A stretch of DNA of 62,947 nt. Source: Mesorhizobium sp. (GTDB taxonomy: Bacteria; Pseudomonadota; Alphaproteobacteria; Rhizobiales; Rhizobiaceae). This document shows positions 17,336-25,612 of the stretch, piece after piece. Position numbers and translations under genes: made by a program. Where the stretch lies: positions 2,688 through 65,634 of the forward strand of contig NZ_JANINM010000050.1 of assembly GCF_024509055.1 (NCBI RefSeq), written 5' to 3'. The notes under the pieces were generated by a model. That model was not told the DNA's origin and searched no databases. It saw nothing but the letters and a program-made list of their open reading frames with translations. Numbering within the stretch: the first letter of the stretch is position 1; each line of letters begins with the position of its first letter.

Positions 17336-17387
17336 TGATGCGTGTCGTTGCCCCGGAGGCGCTGGCGCTTCCGGGCGACACGCATCA
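17336..17387. repeat. long hairpin between glyS and the acidic gene
   Basis: An outer perfect 12-bp stem (17336-17347 with 17376-17387) encloses a 4-base bulge and an inner stem of about 11 bp (17352-17362 with 17365-17375, one G-T pair) closed by a 2-base loop. It lies 80-130 bases upstream of the acidic gene's start, so it could be a leader structure, an attenuator or a dispersed palindrome. Confidence 0.6.
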
Positions 17388-17454
17388 GTTCTCCCATGCG
17401 GAGGTCATCGCCGTATGACTGTAAGCCGGCTCCGGTGCATTAATTTTCGAACGC

Positions 17455-17499
17455 AAAATTGTCGAGGAATGCCCACATCCTAGCCGATGCGGGCATTCC
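17455..17499 (-). terminator. probable terminator of glyS
   Basis: A perfect 9-bp stem (17466-17474 with 17491-17499), extended by 4 bp past one mismatch, lies 23 bases beyond the glyS stop. It is followed on the minus strand by CTCGACAATTTT. The T tract is short and displaced, so termination is likely but not strong. Confidence 0.5.
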
Positions 17500-17521
17500 A
17501 GAAAGCGCAGTTTTCGAACCG

Positions 17522-19675
17522 TCAGCCGACGATTTTTGAAAAATCCGCGACCTGATCGGTGGCGGCGCGGATGCGGGCGAGCAAAGCAAGGCGGTTTGCG
17601 CGCACGGCAAGGTCCTCATCATTGACGAGAACGCCTTCAAAGAATGAATCAACCGGCTCACGCAGCACGCTAAGCGCCAGCATGGCGGCGGAAAAATCTT
17701 CGTTTTGAATCGCTTCGCCGGCTTCCTTCTCAGCCTGATTCACCGCCGCAAACAGCTTCCTTTCGGCCTCTTCGCGGAACAACGCCGGCTCAACAGTCCC
17801 GGCGACAAGCGTTTTCTTCTTCTCCTCGGCGGCCAGGATGTTGGCCGCGCGCTTGGTGCCGGCAAGCAGGTTCTTGCCTTCGTCGGTGTCGAGCAGAGAA
17901 CCGAGCGCCTCGACACGGCGCACGATCTGCAGCAGGTCGTCGGCCTGCGGCGTGATCACGGCATCGATCAGGTCGTGTCGCGCGCCCTGGTCGCGGAGGT
18001 AGACTTTCAGACGATCGTGGAAGAAGGCGAGAAGGTCGGACGACTGACCCGCACCGCCAGGAAAGTTCGCAAAGGCCTTGGCAAAGACCGACGTCAACTC
18101 CAGACGAATGCGGTTCTCGATCAGGATCCTGACAACGCCAAGCGCCGCACGCCGCAGCGCAAACGGATCCTTCGAGCCGGTTGGCTTCTCATCGATGGCC
18201 CAGAACCCTGTAAGCGTGTCCAGCTTATCGGACAGCGCGACGGCAACCGATACGGGGTCGGTGGGCACGCGATCCGAGGGGCCCTGCGGCTTGTAGTGCT
18301 CTTCCGCGGCTGCCGCCACGGACGGATGCTCGCCTTGCAGCAACGCATATTTGCGGCCCATGGCGCCTTGAAGCTCCGGAAATTCGCCGACCACTTCGGT
18401 CTGCAGGTCGGCCTTGGCCAGCACCGCGGCGCGGGCGACAAAGCTGGAATCGGCGCCGACCGTCGGAGCCAGCTCTTCAGCGAGCCGCTTGATGCGCTCC
18501 ACGCGCGCTCCTTGGGTGCCCAGCTTGGCGTGGAAGGTCACGTTGAGATGGTCGAGGCGCGCCATGCGCTGGTCGAGCGGCTTCTTCAGGTCCAGATCGA
18601 ACTTTGCCGCCGAGGCCTGGAGCTGATCGAGGTCGGGCAGGTCGCCCTGGTCGGTCTTCCAGAAATACAGCGCGTCGGACAGGCGCGCCCGCACCACCTT
18701 GCCGTTGCCGTAGGCGATCTCCTTGCCGCCATCCTTGGCCTCGATGTTGGCGACCAGGATGAAGCGGTTGGAGAGATCCTCGGCCGCGCCCTGCGGCCGG
18801 GTGACGAAACACTTCTGGTTGGCGCGGATGGTGAGGCGGATGACCTCGCCCGGAATGGTGAGGAAATCCTGCTCGAATTCGCCCATCAGCACGACCGGCC
18901 ATTCGACCAGGCCGGACACCTCCTCCAGCAGGCCTTCATCCTCGACGAGGTCGAGGCCGTTGGCGAAGGCGATGTTTCGGGCGTCGGCCAGGATGATCTC
19001 CTTGCGCCGGTCAGCATCGAGGACAACCTTGGCCGCCTCCAGCTTGGTGACGTAGTCGTCGAAGCGGCGCACGGTGATCGCACCCGGCGCATGGAAGCGG
19101 TGGCCATAGGTGATGTTGCCTGAACGGATGCCGTCGATCTCGAAATCGACCACCACCGGCTCCTCCGTCTCCGGGCCGAAGGTGCAGACGATCGATTGCA
19201 GCGGCCGCACCCAGCGCAGCGAGCCGGGCTTGGCCGAAGCCGGCCCCCAGCGCATCGATTTCGGCCAGGGGAAGCTACGGATGATGCCGGGCACCAGCTC
19301 GGCGATGATTTCCTCGGCCGCCCTGCCCGGCTTCGAGATATGGGCGACGTAGAAGTCGCCCTTCTTCGGATCGGAATGGACATGCGCCTCGGCGATCGAG
19401 GCGAGCCCAGCCTTGCGCAGGAAACCCTGCACCGCCTGCTCGGGGGCGGTGGTCGAAGGGCCCTTGATCTCCTCGCGGATGTCCTTCGAGCGCGGCGTCA
19501 AGCCCCGGATGTCGAGCGCCAGGCGCCGCGGCGTCCAATACTCCCGCGCCGCCTCATAGGTGAGACCCGCCTCGACCAGACCGTCGGTCAGCATCTTCCT
19601 CAGGTCGCCCGCGGCCTTGCGCTGCATGCGCGCGGGGATTTCCTCGGAGCGAAGTTCGAGCAGTAGGTCAGGCAT
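17522..19675 (-). CDS. glyS: glycine--tRNA ligase beta subunit
   Basis: GlyS (717 residues) is the large subunit of the bacterial alpha2beta2 glycyl-tRNA synthetase, which contacts tRNA-Gly. The N-terminus [18 protein letters not shown] is the family signature. The tRNA-binding body follows with [10 protein letters not shown] and [13 protein letters not shown]. An HD-like region and a C-terminal anticodon-binding domain rich in helices complete the usual length. The catalytic alpha subunit, glyQ, is encoded nearby upstream in the same direction but separated by 394 bases, so they need not be translationally coupled. Confidence 0.96.
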   Translation of the reverse strand: MPDLLLELRSEEIPARMQRKAAGDLRKMLTDGLVEAGLTYEAAREYWTPRRLALDIRGLTPRSKDIREEIKGPSTTAPEQAVQGFLRKAGLASIAEAHVHSDPKKGDFYVAHISKPGRAAEEIIAELVPGIIRSFPWPKSMRWGPASAKPGSLRWVRPLQSIVCTFGPETEEPVVVDFEIDGIRSGNITYGHRFHAPGAITVRRFDDYVTKLEAAKVVLDADRRKEIILADARNIAFANGLDLVEDEGLLEEVSGLVEWPVVLMGEFEQDFLTIPGEVIRLTIRANQKCFVTRPQGAAEDLSNRFILVANIEAKDGGKEIAYGNGKVVRARLSDALYFWKTDQGDLPDLDQLQASAAKFDLDLKKPLDQRMARLDHLNVTFHAKLGTQGARVERIKRLAEELAPTVGADSSFVARAAVLAKADLQTEVVGEFPELQGAMGRKYALLQGEHPSVAAAAEEHYKPQGPSDRVPTDPVSVAVALSDKLDTLTGFWAIDEKPTGSKDPFALRRAALGVVRILIENRIRLELTSVFAKAFANFPGGAGQSSDLLAFFHDRLKVYLRDQGARHDLIDAVITPQADDLLQIVRRVEALGSLLDTDEGKNLLAGTKRAANILAAEEKKKTLVAGTVEPALFREEAERKLFAAVNQAEKEAGEAIQNEDFSAAMLALSVLREPVDSFFEGVLVNDEDLAVRANRLALLARIRAATDQVADFSKIVG

Positions 19676-19893
19676 TGGTTCAGCTCATGCTGGGCGAATG
19701 GTCCGGGCGGCATAGCAACTCGGGTGGCCGATGTCACCCGCAAGCTGAGCCTCGGCCATCGGTGATTCCGTAAATTTGCAGCCTGTTGTCGGGACAGGGC
19801 GGAGCTACCCGTCCTTTGAGCGGAAATTCCCATGAACCGAACGCAGCGCTGAAGCGACCAACGCTCAGGTGGAGAACTTTTGGCTGAACGACC

Positions 19894-20073
19894 ATGAAAA
19901 CGGCATCGAGAACCCTGCAGATCCTGGCACTGAGCGCCTGCTTCGCCGCCCAGGCGCATGGCGCGATCGCGATGCCGGGCGTCAGGCAGGCGCTGCGCAC
20001 GATCGACAGCGCAACCACGCAAAGCGCTTTGCAGATCTCCGTCTCCGACGTCGCGAAGGCGGTGTCGCGTTAA
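19894..20073 (+). CDS. possible small secreted peptide between glyQ and glyS
   Basis: This 59-residue reading frame runs opposite to the two glyRS genes. [21 protein letters not shown] looks like a Sec signal peptide (basic start, hydrophobic core, small residues near AQA), leaving a mature peptide of about 36 residues with one [18 protein letters not shown] helix-like stretch. Its last codons overlap the glyQ end by 4 bases. A ribosome site is not convincing: GGTGGAG lies about 20 bases upstream. It explains why the 394-base gap is not empty, but chance coding cannot be excluded. Confidence 0.38.
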   Translation: MKTASRTLQILALSACFAAQAHGAIAMPGVRQALRTIDSATTQSALQISVSDVAKAVSR

Positions 20074-21014
20074 GCCGCCAGACCGCCGGCCTTCGTCTTC
20101 AGGAACGCCTCGCCGCAGGCCTTGGCCAGGTTGCGTACGCGCAGGATGTAGCTCTGGCGCTCGGTGACGGAGATCACGCCGCGCGCATCGAGCAGGTTGA
20201 AGACATGGCTTGCCTTGATGCACTGGTCGTAGGCGGGAAACACCATGCGGTGCATCGCCAGATTGTCGTTCGACGCCGGCGCGCCGGCGCTGAGCAGCGC
20301 CTTGCACTCGGCCTCGGCATCCTCGAAATGCCGAAGCAGCATCGCCGTGTTGGCGAATTCGAAGTTGTGGCGCGAATATTCCTGCTCGGCCTGCAGGAAG
20401 ACATCGCCATAGGTGACCTTCTCGGCGCCCTCGCGGCCGTTGAAGTTCAGGTCGTAGACATTGTCGACGCCCTGCACATACATGGCGAGGCGCTCCAGAC
20501 CATAGGTGAGCTCGCCCGCCACCGGCGCGCATTCGATGCCGCAGACCTGCTGGAAATAGGTGAACTGCGAAACCTCCATGCCGTCGCACCAGCACTCCCA
20601 GCCAAGCCCCCAGGCGCCCAGTGTCGGGCTTTCCCAGTCGTCCTCGACGAAGCGGATATCATGCAGCAGCGGATCGACGCCGATCGCCTCGAGCGAGCCG
20701 AGATAGAGCTCCTGCAGGTTCGGCGGGTTCGGCTTCAGGATCACCTGGTACTGGTAGTAATGCTGCAGCCGGTTCGGGTTCTCGCCATAGCGGCCGTCCT
20801 TTGGCCGGCGCGAGGGCTGCACGTAAGCCGCGTTCCAGCGCAGCGGACCGAGCGCGCGCAAGGTGGTCGCCGGATGGAAAGTACCGGCGCCGACTTCCAT
20901 GTCGTAGGGCTGCAGGATGACGCAGCCATAGGCGGCCCAGTAGTTGTGCAGGGTCAGGATCAGCCCCTGGAAGGAGCGGCTGGGATGCATGTGGGCGGGA
21001 ATGTCGATGGTCAC
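20070..21014 (-). CDS. glyQ: glycine--tRNA ligase alpha subunit
   Basis: GlyQ (314 residues) holds the class II catalytic site that activates glycine. The N-terminal [20 protein letters not shown] and the [19 protein letters not shown] motif are diagnostic, and [18 protein letters not shown] and TYFQQVCG are also conserved. The start is a GTG at 21014 preceded by GAGG. It works with the product of glyS. Length and motifs are ordinary. The C-terminal AGGLAA tail is a usual alphaproteobacterial feature. Confidence 0.97.
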   Translation of the reverse strand: MTIDIPAHMHPSRSFQGLILTLHNYWAAYGCVILQPYDMEVGAGTFHPATTLRALGPLRWNAAYVQPSRRPKDGRYGENPNRLQHYYQYQVILKPNPPNLQELYLGSLEAIGVDPLLHDIRFVEDDWESPTLGAWGLGWECWCDGMEVSQFTYFQQVCGIECAPVAGELTYGLERLAMYVQGVDNVYDLNFNGREGAEKVTYGDVFLQAEQEYSRHNFEFANTAMLLRHFEDAEAECKALLSAGAPASNDNLAMHRMVFPAYDQCIKASHVFNLLDARGVISVTERQSYILRVRNLAKACGEAFLKTKAGGLAA

Positions 21015-21184
21015 GGCGGCCTCGAAAGCGCGGGATGGAGCATTCCCTAGTTGCCGGGCCGGCGAGCGTCAAGGCAGCGCGCGGCGTCATGAGAGGTTGA
21101 ACGCTTTGCAAGGCGCTGGCCCATTGCCGACAGCGGCCGCCCGCCATTTTGCTGACGCCGGCCTCAACAAACACAGGTTCAGCC

Positions 21185-21646
21185 ATGTCCGGTCAACTCA
21201 CCGTCCGTCCCGTCGCCCGGCAGGATTATGAGCAATGGCTGCCGCTCTGGGACGGCTACAACGCGTTCTACGGCCGCTCGGGCGCAACCGCGCTCGCCCG
21301 CGAGATCACGCAAATGACCTGGTCGCGCTTTTTCGATGCCTATGAGCCGATGCATGCGCTGGTGGCCGAACGCGACGGGCATCTGCTTGGCCTCGTGCAC
21401 TATCTCTACCACCGCTCGACGACGGCTATCGCGCCGAGCTGCTACCTGCAGGATCTCTTCACCACCGAGGCCGCGCGCGGACACGGCGTCGGCCGGGCTC
21501 TGATCGAAGGCGTCTACGAGCGCGCGGGGGCTGCCGGCGCGAACCGCGTCTACTGGCAGACGCATGAAACCAACCACACCGCCATGCAGCTCTATGACCG
21601 GGTTGCCGAGCGCTCGGGCTTCGTCGTCTACCGGAAGCTGTTCTGA
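21185..21646 (+). CDS. GNAT family N-acetyltransferase
   Basis: This 153-residue acetyltransferase has the acetyl-CoA-binding core: the beta4 strand CYLQDLFT, then the pyrophosphate loop ARGHGVGRALIEGV (residues ~95-110, the Q/RxxGxG/A motif), and the closing NHTAMQLYDRVAERSGFVVY typical of the family end. Acceptors in this group are amines of small molecules or proteins and cannot be inferred. The start at 21185 (MSGQLTVRPVAR) fits the family. It is divergent from glyQ and convergent with the TPR gene, whose terminator lies over its stop. Confidence 0.9.
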   Translation: MSGQLTVRPVARQDYEQWLPLWDGYNAFYGRSGATALAREITQMTWSRFFDAYEPMHALVAERDGHLLGLVHYLYHRSTTAIAPSCYLQDLFTTEAARGHGVGRALIEGVYERAGAAGANRVYWQTHETNHTAMQLYDRVAERSGFVVYRKLF

Positions 21647-21675
21647 AAAAGCAGCGGGGCCCCGAAAGGCCCCGC
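21646..21675 (-). terminator. rho-independent terminator of the TPR gene
   Basis: A perfect 8-bp GCGGGGCC/GGCCCCGC stem (21654-21661 with 21668-21675) around a 6-base loop is followed on the minus strand by TGCTTTTT. It lies 30 bases past the stop at 21705 and abuts the stop of the convergent acetyltransferase gene. Confidence 0.8.
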
Positions 21676-21704
21676 CGGATCGCTTGAAAACAGCAGCGTG
21701 GCCG

Positions 21705-23480
21705 TCAGCCCTTCGGCGCCGGCGTCGGAGCCGGCTTTGCCTTCGGAGTTTCCTGCGCCGTGTTGGATTCGATCGGCGGCAGGCCCTTGAGCAGTTTCTG
21801 CTGCAGGGTGGCGAGCACGTCGGGATCGGGCTTCAGGTCGCGTGCCTGGGCCCACTGATAAGTGGCTTCCAGCTTGCGGCCGACGCGCCAGTAGGCATCG
21901 CCCAGATGGTCGTTGAGGACCGGATCTTCCGGCTTCAGCGAAACGGCGCGCTCCATCTCGCGTACGGCGTCGTCGAAGCGGCCCATGCGGAAATAGGCCC
22001 AACCCAGCGAATCGACGATGTAACCGTCGCTCGGCCGCAGATCCACGGCCTTCTGGATCATCGCCAGGCCTTCCTTGAGGTTGGTGTTCATGTCGACCCA
22101 GGAATAGCCGAGATAGTTCAGCACCTGCGGCTGGTCCGGCTGCAGTTCGAGCGCCTTGCGGAAATTCGGCTCCGCCTTCGGCCATTCCTTCAGCCGCTCA
22201 TAGGCGATGCCGCGTTGGTAGAAGACATTCCAGTTGGCGGCGGTCGGCGTCTTCAGCACATCGACGGCCTTGTCGTAAAGATTGGCGGCCGAACGGAAAT
22301 CCTCCTTGGAGGAATAGACGCCGCCGAGCGCCAGATAGGCGCGCATATCGTCCGGGTGTTTGTCGAGGAACGCCTTGAGATGGGCGATCGCCTCGTCGTT
22401 CTTGTCGAGATCGGCAAGGTTGAGGCCGAGTTGTAGGTCCGACAGCTCCTTCAACGGCGAGGAATCGGGAATGCGGCGGTAGAGCGCAATCGCCGTCTCG
22501 CCGTCCTTCAGCTGCTCCGCGACACCGGCAAGCTGCACGAGCGCCGCGTCGTTGTCCGGCTTCAGCGCCAGCGCGAATTGCAGATAGAGCCGCACGAAAG
22601 GCTCGCCGCCGCCGCGGTTGAGCGCGGTGGCAAGGTCGAGCAGGATTTCCGAGGCGCCTTCGGCGGGTTTGGCGACGAAAGGCGGTATCTTGTCGCCCTT
22701 GCTGATCCTATCGCGCAGCGTGGTGATTTCCAGCTTGCCCGGCGCGAATGCCTCGGCCTGGTCGAGAACCGAAATCGCCTTTGCCTTGTCACCCTTGCGA
22801 GCGAGGAAGGAGGCGTACGCCTGCGCGTTGCGCATCCAGGTCTCCGGCGCGGAGCCGCCGGCGGCGGTATCGGCCAGGGTCGCGGCGTAGATTTCGTCAG
22901 CCTTGTCGGAGAGGCCGGAAGCATCGGCGATCAGCGCGCGGTGGAACGATTTGAACAGGCCGAACCAGTCGGGCCCCTTGAGCTTGTCGATCGAGGCCAT
23001 CGCCTCCGAAGCATCGCCAGCGCCCTGCTTGGCCCAGCCGTCCATGACGCCGGACAGTAGCCGGTCGAGATCGGATTCCTGCGAGAGCTTCAGCCAGTAC
23101 TGGGCCTTGGCGAAATCCTTCTTGTGGAAAGAATCGACCGCCAGCGCCAGGCGCGAGAAACGCTCGACATCCGGCGTTTGCTTGAGCTTGTCGGCGTAGA
23201 CCAGCGACTCCTCGAAACGGCCTTGCGCGACAAGGGCCAGCATCAGGCTCTGCTGCAGATCCTTGTCGTCGGGAGCGAAGGCCAGCGCCTGCTTGTAGTA
23301 GGTAATGGCGTCGTCGAGATCGTTGTCCGCCTCGGCGATGTGGGCGGCGAGATAGGCGCCCGAAAAGGTCGTGATCTGGAGCGGCTGGGCATTTTCCTTG
23401 GCCTGGGCCGGCAGCACCGAAAGTGCCACACCGGTCAAAAATGCCAGCCTCATCAGCCAGCGGGAACGTCCTTGCCGCAT
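21705..23480 (-). CDS. exported tetratricopeptide-repeat protein
   Basis: This 591-residue protein has a signal peptide (about 1-27, ending LPAQA) and then many tetratricopeptide repeats. Repeats are visible near 45-80 (DNDLDDAITYYKQALAFAPDD), 300-340, 350-420 (DKNDEAIAHLKAFLDKHPDD), 430-460 and 475-540 (MGRFDDAVREMERAVSLKPED). A Pro/Ala/Lys tail closes it. TPR arrays build protein-binding scaffolds, and in this compartment they often serve envelope assembly. The ATG at 23480 has an AAAGGG site. It has its own terminator, and no enzyme motif is seen. Confidence 0.88.
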   Translation of the reverse strand: MRQGRSRWLMRLAFLTGVALSVLPAQAKENAQPLQITTFSGAYLAAHIAEADNDLDDAITYYKQALAFAPDDKDLQQSLMLALVAQGRFEESLVYADKLKQTPDVERFSRLALAVDSFHKKDFAKAQYWLKLSQESDLDRLLSGVMDGWAKQGAGDASEAMASIDKLKGPDWFGLFKSFHRALIADASGLSDKADEIYAATLADTAAGGSAPETWMRNAQAYASFLARKGDKAKAISVLDQAEAFAPGKLEITTLRDRISKGDKIPPFVAKPAEGASEILLDLATALNRGGGEPFVRLYLQFALALKPDNDAALVQLAGVAEQLKDGETAIALYRRIPDSSPLKELSDLQLGLNLADLDKNDEAIAHLKAFLDKHPDDMRAYLALGGVYSSKEDFRSAANLYDKAVDVLKTPTAANWNVFYQRGIAYERLKEWPKAEPNFRKALELQPDQPQVLNYLGYSWVDMNTNLKEGLAMIQKAVDLRPSDGYIVDSLGWAYFRMGRFDDAVREMERAVSLKPEDPVLNDHLGDAYWRVGRKLEATYQWAQARDLKPDPDVLATLQQKLLKGLPPIESNTAQETPKAKPAPTPAPKG

Positions 23481-23672
23481 CTTATCCCTTTCAGCCAGAC
23501 ACGGTCATGCCCCTCGGCGGACCGCCCATAGACTCGAAGTTTTCCGGGTAAAGCATGGCCTTTTTGCGGTCAGCCTACAATCCGGTGCGAATCACAATCC
23601 GATCATCCCGCTTAACAAACGATAGCGGACAAGGGAAATATGCCGCGCCCGTCGCGCTCTTTCTGGACCGCC

Positions 23673-24089
23673 TTAGAGGCGCGCGCCGCGAAACCTGCCC
23701 GCCGCCACTGTGCCGCACAGGTCGAACCACTCGCATCCGGGACAGGCCGCGCGCGTCTTCCCGGAGGAAAACGCCTTACGCATTTGCGCCAACGTCGAAG
23801 CGTCCAACGCGACCCTCGCGCCGACCAGGATCGGGTGGCCGAGAAGATCGCCGACGTCGCGCGCGGCGAGTCTATCGCGCTCGCTGGCGCTTTCTCCCAA
23901 GCAATGCGGATCGAGGTCGTCGAGCAGCGGGGCGCAGATATCGTCCGGACCCGAGACGATCAGGACCCCCTCACCCGCAGCCAGGCGCTCCACCACCTTG
24001 TCATAGTTGGCGGTGAAGGCCGGAGTGTAGCCTCTGCCGACATAGGTCAGCAGGCAAAACAGATGATGGGCGCGAAGCCTGACAGTCAT
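23673..24089 (-). CDS. DUF1284 domain protein in the biotin locus
   Basis: This 138-residue protein matches the DUF1284 pattern. The N-terminus VRLRAHHLFCLLTYVGRGY is followed by spaced cysteines: DDICAPL, DPHCLGES, then ACPGCEWFDLCGT. The His/Cys set would suit an iron-sulfur or zinc site, but this is inference. Its ATG overlaps the bioY stop as ATGA, so it is translated from the bioY message and should share BioR control. That context, rather than its sequence, ties it to biotin or sulfur-cofactor metabolism. Confidence 0.82.
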   Translation of the reverse strand: MTVRLRAHHLFCLLTYVGRGYTPAFTANYDKVVERLAAGEGVLIVSGPDDICAPLLDDLDPHCLGESASERDRLAARDVGDLLGHPILVGARVALDASTLAQMRKAFSSGKTRAACPGCEWFDLCGTVAAGRFRGARL

Positions 24090-24670
24090 CCGATTATCGT
24101 GCGACCCGAAAACAGCTTCAGCGTCGCGGCGCCCAGCGCCGACTTGAGCAAACCGCCGACTATGAACGGCAGGAAGCCGAAGGCGATGGCCTTTTCGGCG
24201 CCGATCATGACGGCGAGCCAGGCAGTGCCCAGCACCAGGCAGAGCAGGTTGCCGATGAGCATGGCCGCGAAGGCAAGGATCACCCGATCGCCATTCCAGC
24301 CGCGCGCGACAAGCCAGCCGACGACGGCGCCCACGACCGGAAACGAGAAGAGATAGCCGCCGGTCGGGCCGACGAAATGCTGAATGCCGGCGGCGCCGCC
24401 TGCCAACACCGGAAAGCCCACAGCGCCCTCGACCAGCCAGGCCGCAATGGTGAGCGCGCCGAACCGCCAGCCATAGAGAGCCCCGACCAGCGTCACGGCG
24501 AAGGTCTGCATGGTCACCGGCACCGGGATCATCGGCACCTCGATGTAGGAAGACAGCGCCAGGAAGACCGACCCGAGGACGACCGCGCCTGCCTTCCAGG
24601 CAAGCGAGCGGCTCTGGAGCCCAAACGGATCGAAGGAAGGCTTGCGGGTCGAAACGGTGGCGTTGGTCAT
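24086..24670 (-). CDS. bioY: biotin transporter BioY
   Basis: BioY (194 residues) is the substrate-binding S component of an energy-coupling-factor transporter for biotin and can work alone in some bacteria. Six hydrophobic segments are visible. The family pattern IPMIPVPVTMQTFAVTLVGALYG (first half) with the later PTGGYLFSFPVVGAVVGWL supports BioY rather than another S component. No bioM or bioN genes for the energising module are in the window. A BioR box and a second inverted repeat lie just upstream of the ATG, which has an AGGGAAA ribosome site. Confidence 0.95.
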   Translation of the reverse strand: MTNATVSTRKPSFDPFGLQSRSLAWKAGAVVLGSVFLALSSYIEVPMIPVPVTMQTFAVTLVGALYGWRFGALTIAAWLVEGAVGFPVLAGGAAGIQHFVGPTGGYLFSFPVVGAVVGWLVARGWNGDRVILAFAAMLIGNLLCLVLGTAWLAVMIGAEKAIAFGFLPFIVGGLLKSALGAATLKLFSGRTIIG

Positions 24671-24685
24671 AAGGGTTTCCCTAAA

Positions 24686-24695
24686 TTATAGATAA
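24686..24695. promoter_or_regulatory. BioR box upstream of bioY
   Basis: TTATAGATAA matches the known alphaproteobacterial BioR signal TTATMKATAA exactly and lies 16 bases before the bioY ATG. On the minus strand its edge overlaps a TATAAT that would serve as a -10 element, so binding would block transcription. Confidence 0.9.
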
Positions 24696-24702
24696 TTTCT
24701 CT

Positions 24703-24721
24703 ATTCGATCTATTATCGAAT
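24703..24721. promoter_or_regulatory. second inverted repeat upstream of bioY
   Basis: ATTCGAT-CTATT-ATCGAAT is a perfect 7-bp inverted repeat with a 5-base spacer. It lies beside the BioR box in the region of the bioY -35. It does not fit the BioR consensus and may bind another factor. Confidence 0.4.
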
Positions 24722-24772
24722 CCATATTTTCGCGGGAATAGCAAGCGCTGAGCTAAAACGGGCAACGGACTT

Positions 24773-24828
24773 CGTCATTCTAGGGCGGAGCAAGGAGCGC
24801 AGCGACGCGCGCAGATCCTGGAATGACG
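24773..24828. repeat. palindromic rhizobial intergenic repeat
   Basis: A 12-bp stem (24773-24784 with 24817-24828, one G-T pair) carries the arms cgtcattctagg and cctggaatgacg around a GC-rich loop. This is a well-known dispersed element in alphaproteobacterial genomes. It lies between the bioY promoter region and the 3' end of bioR. Confidence 0.7.
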
Positions 24829-24851
24829 ACCACGTGGAGGTCGAACCAAGA

Positions 24852-25517
24852 TCACCCGACGATGGCGAAGGCGTCGCGAGTCTTGCCGGAAGCCGTCCGG
24901 ACCGGCTTCTGGCCGATCCATTGCACATGGCGGCCGAGCGTGGCGGCGGCCGATTCGGTGTTGCCCTGGCGCAGCGCGCTCAATATCGCCCTGTGATCCT
25001 GGTCGGTCCGGGTTTCCCATTCCGATCGCCAGGCCGCGAACAGGAAGCGGGCGCTGGCCGCATGCAGGTCGTCGATGGTGGAGAGCAGGCGCGGCATGCG
25101 GCAAGGCATGAGGATCAGCCGGTGGAACGCGCGGTTGGCCTCTTCCCACGAGCGGACGTCGCGCGACTTGTCGCCGGCCTTGGTCGCCTCCTCCGCCTGA
25201 TCGAGGATGGCCGCCGTCAGGTGCGGCGCGGCATGGCGCAGCGCCAGAACCTCGAGCGCGGCCCGCATCTCGGCCACTTCCCGGACCTCGCCAAGGTCGA
25301 ACGCCGCGACACGCACGCCGCGGCGCGGCTCGCTGATCGCCAGTCCCTGCGCCTCAAGACGGCGAAATGCCTCGCGCACCGGGACGTGGCTGGTGTTGAA
25401 CTCCTCGGCGACATGGTCCTGGCGCAGCCGGGATCCGGGCTCGATGGCGCCTGAAATGATACGGTCCGCCAGCTCCTTGCTGATGCGGACGGCAATGGTG
25501 TCCTCAGTGTTGCCCAT
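24852..25517 (-). CDS. bioR: GntR family biotin regulator BioR
   Basis: This 221-residue protein has an N-terminal GntR winged helix (about residues 8-75: RIISGAIEPGSRLRQDHVAEEF, PVREAFRRLEAQGL) and an FCD-type all-helical effector domain with EMRAALEVLALRHAA and the His of HRLIL. The identification as BioR rests on context: it neighbours bioY, and exact BioR boxes sit before both genes. BioR represses biotin transport and synthesis genes in alphaproteobacteria. No ribosome site is seen before the ATG at 25517, since the operator sits only 3 bases upstream. Confidence 0.88.
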   Translation of the reverse strand: MGNTEDTIAVRISKELADRIISGAIEPGSRLRQDHVAEEFNTSHVPVREAFRRLEAQGLAISEPRRGVRVAAFDLGEVREVAEMRAALEVLALRHAAPHLTAAILDQAEEATKAGDKSRDVRSWEEANRAFHRLILMPCRMPRLLSTIDDLHAASARFLFAAWRSEWETRTDQDHRAILSALRQGNTESAAATLGRHVQWIGQKPVRTASGKTRDAFAIVG

Positions 25518-25520
25518 ATT

Positions 25521-25530
25521 TTATAGATAA
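25521..25530. promoter_or_regulatory. BioR box at the bioR start, autoregulatory
   Basis: TTATAGATAA, identical to the bioY site, ends 3 bases from the bioR ATG. An operator this close implies autorepression and leaves no room for a Shine-Dalgarno sequence. Confidence 0.88.
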
Positions 25531-25612
25531 TTTGAGCCGCAGCCGTTTGTCGAGACGGCTGGAACGGGATTCACACCCGATCGGATCGGACAGGGCCGGA
25601 TCCCCGAATGGC

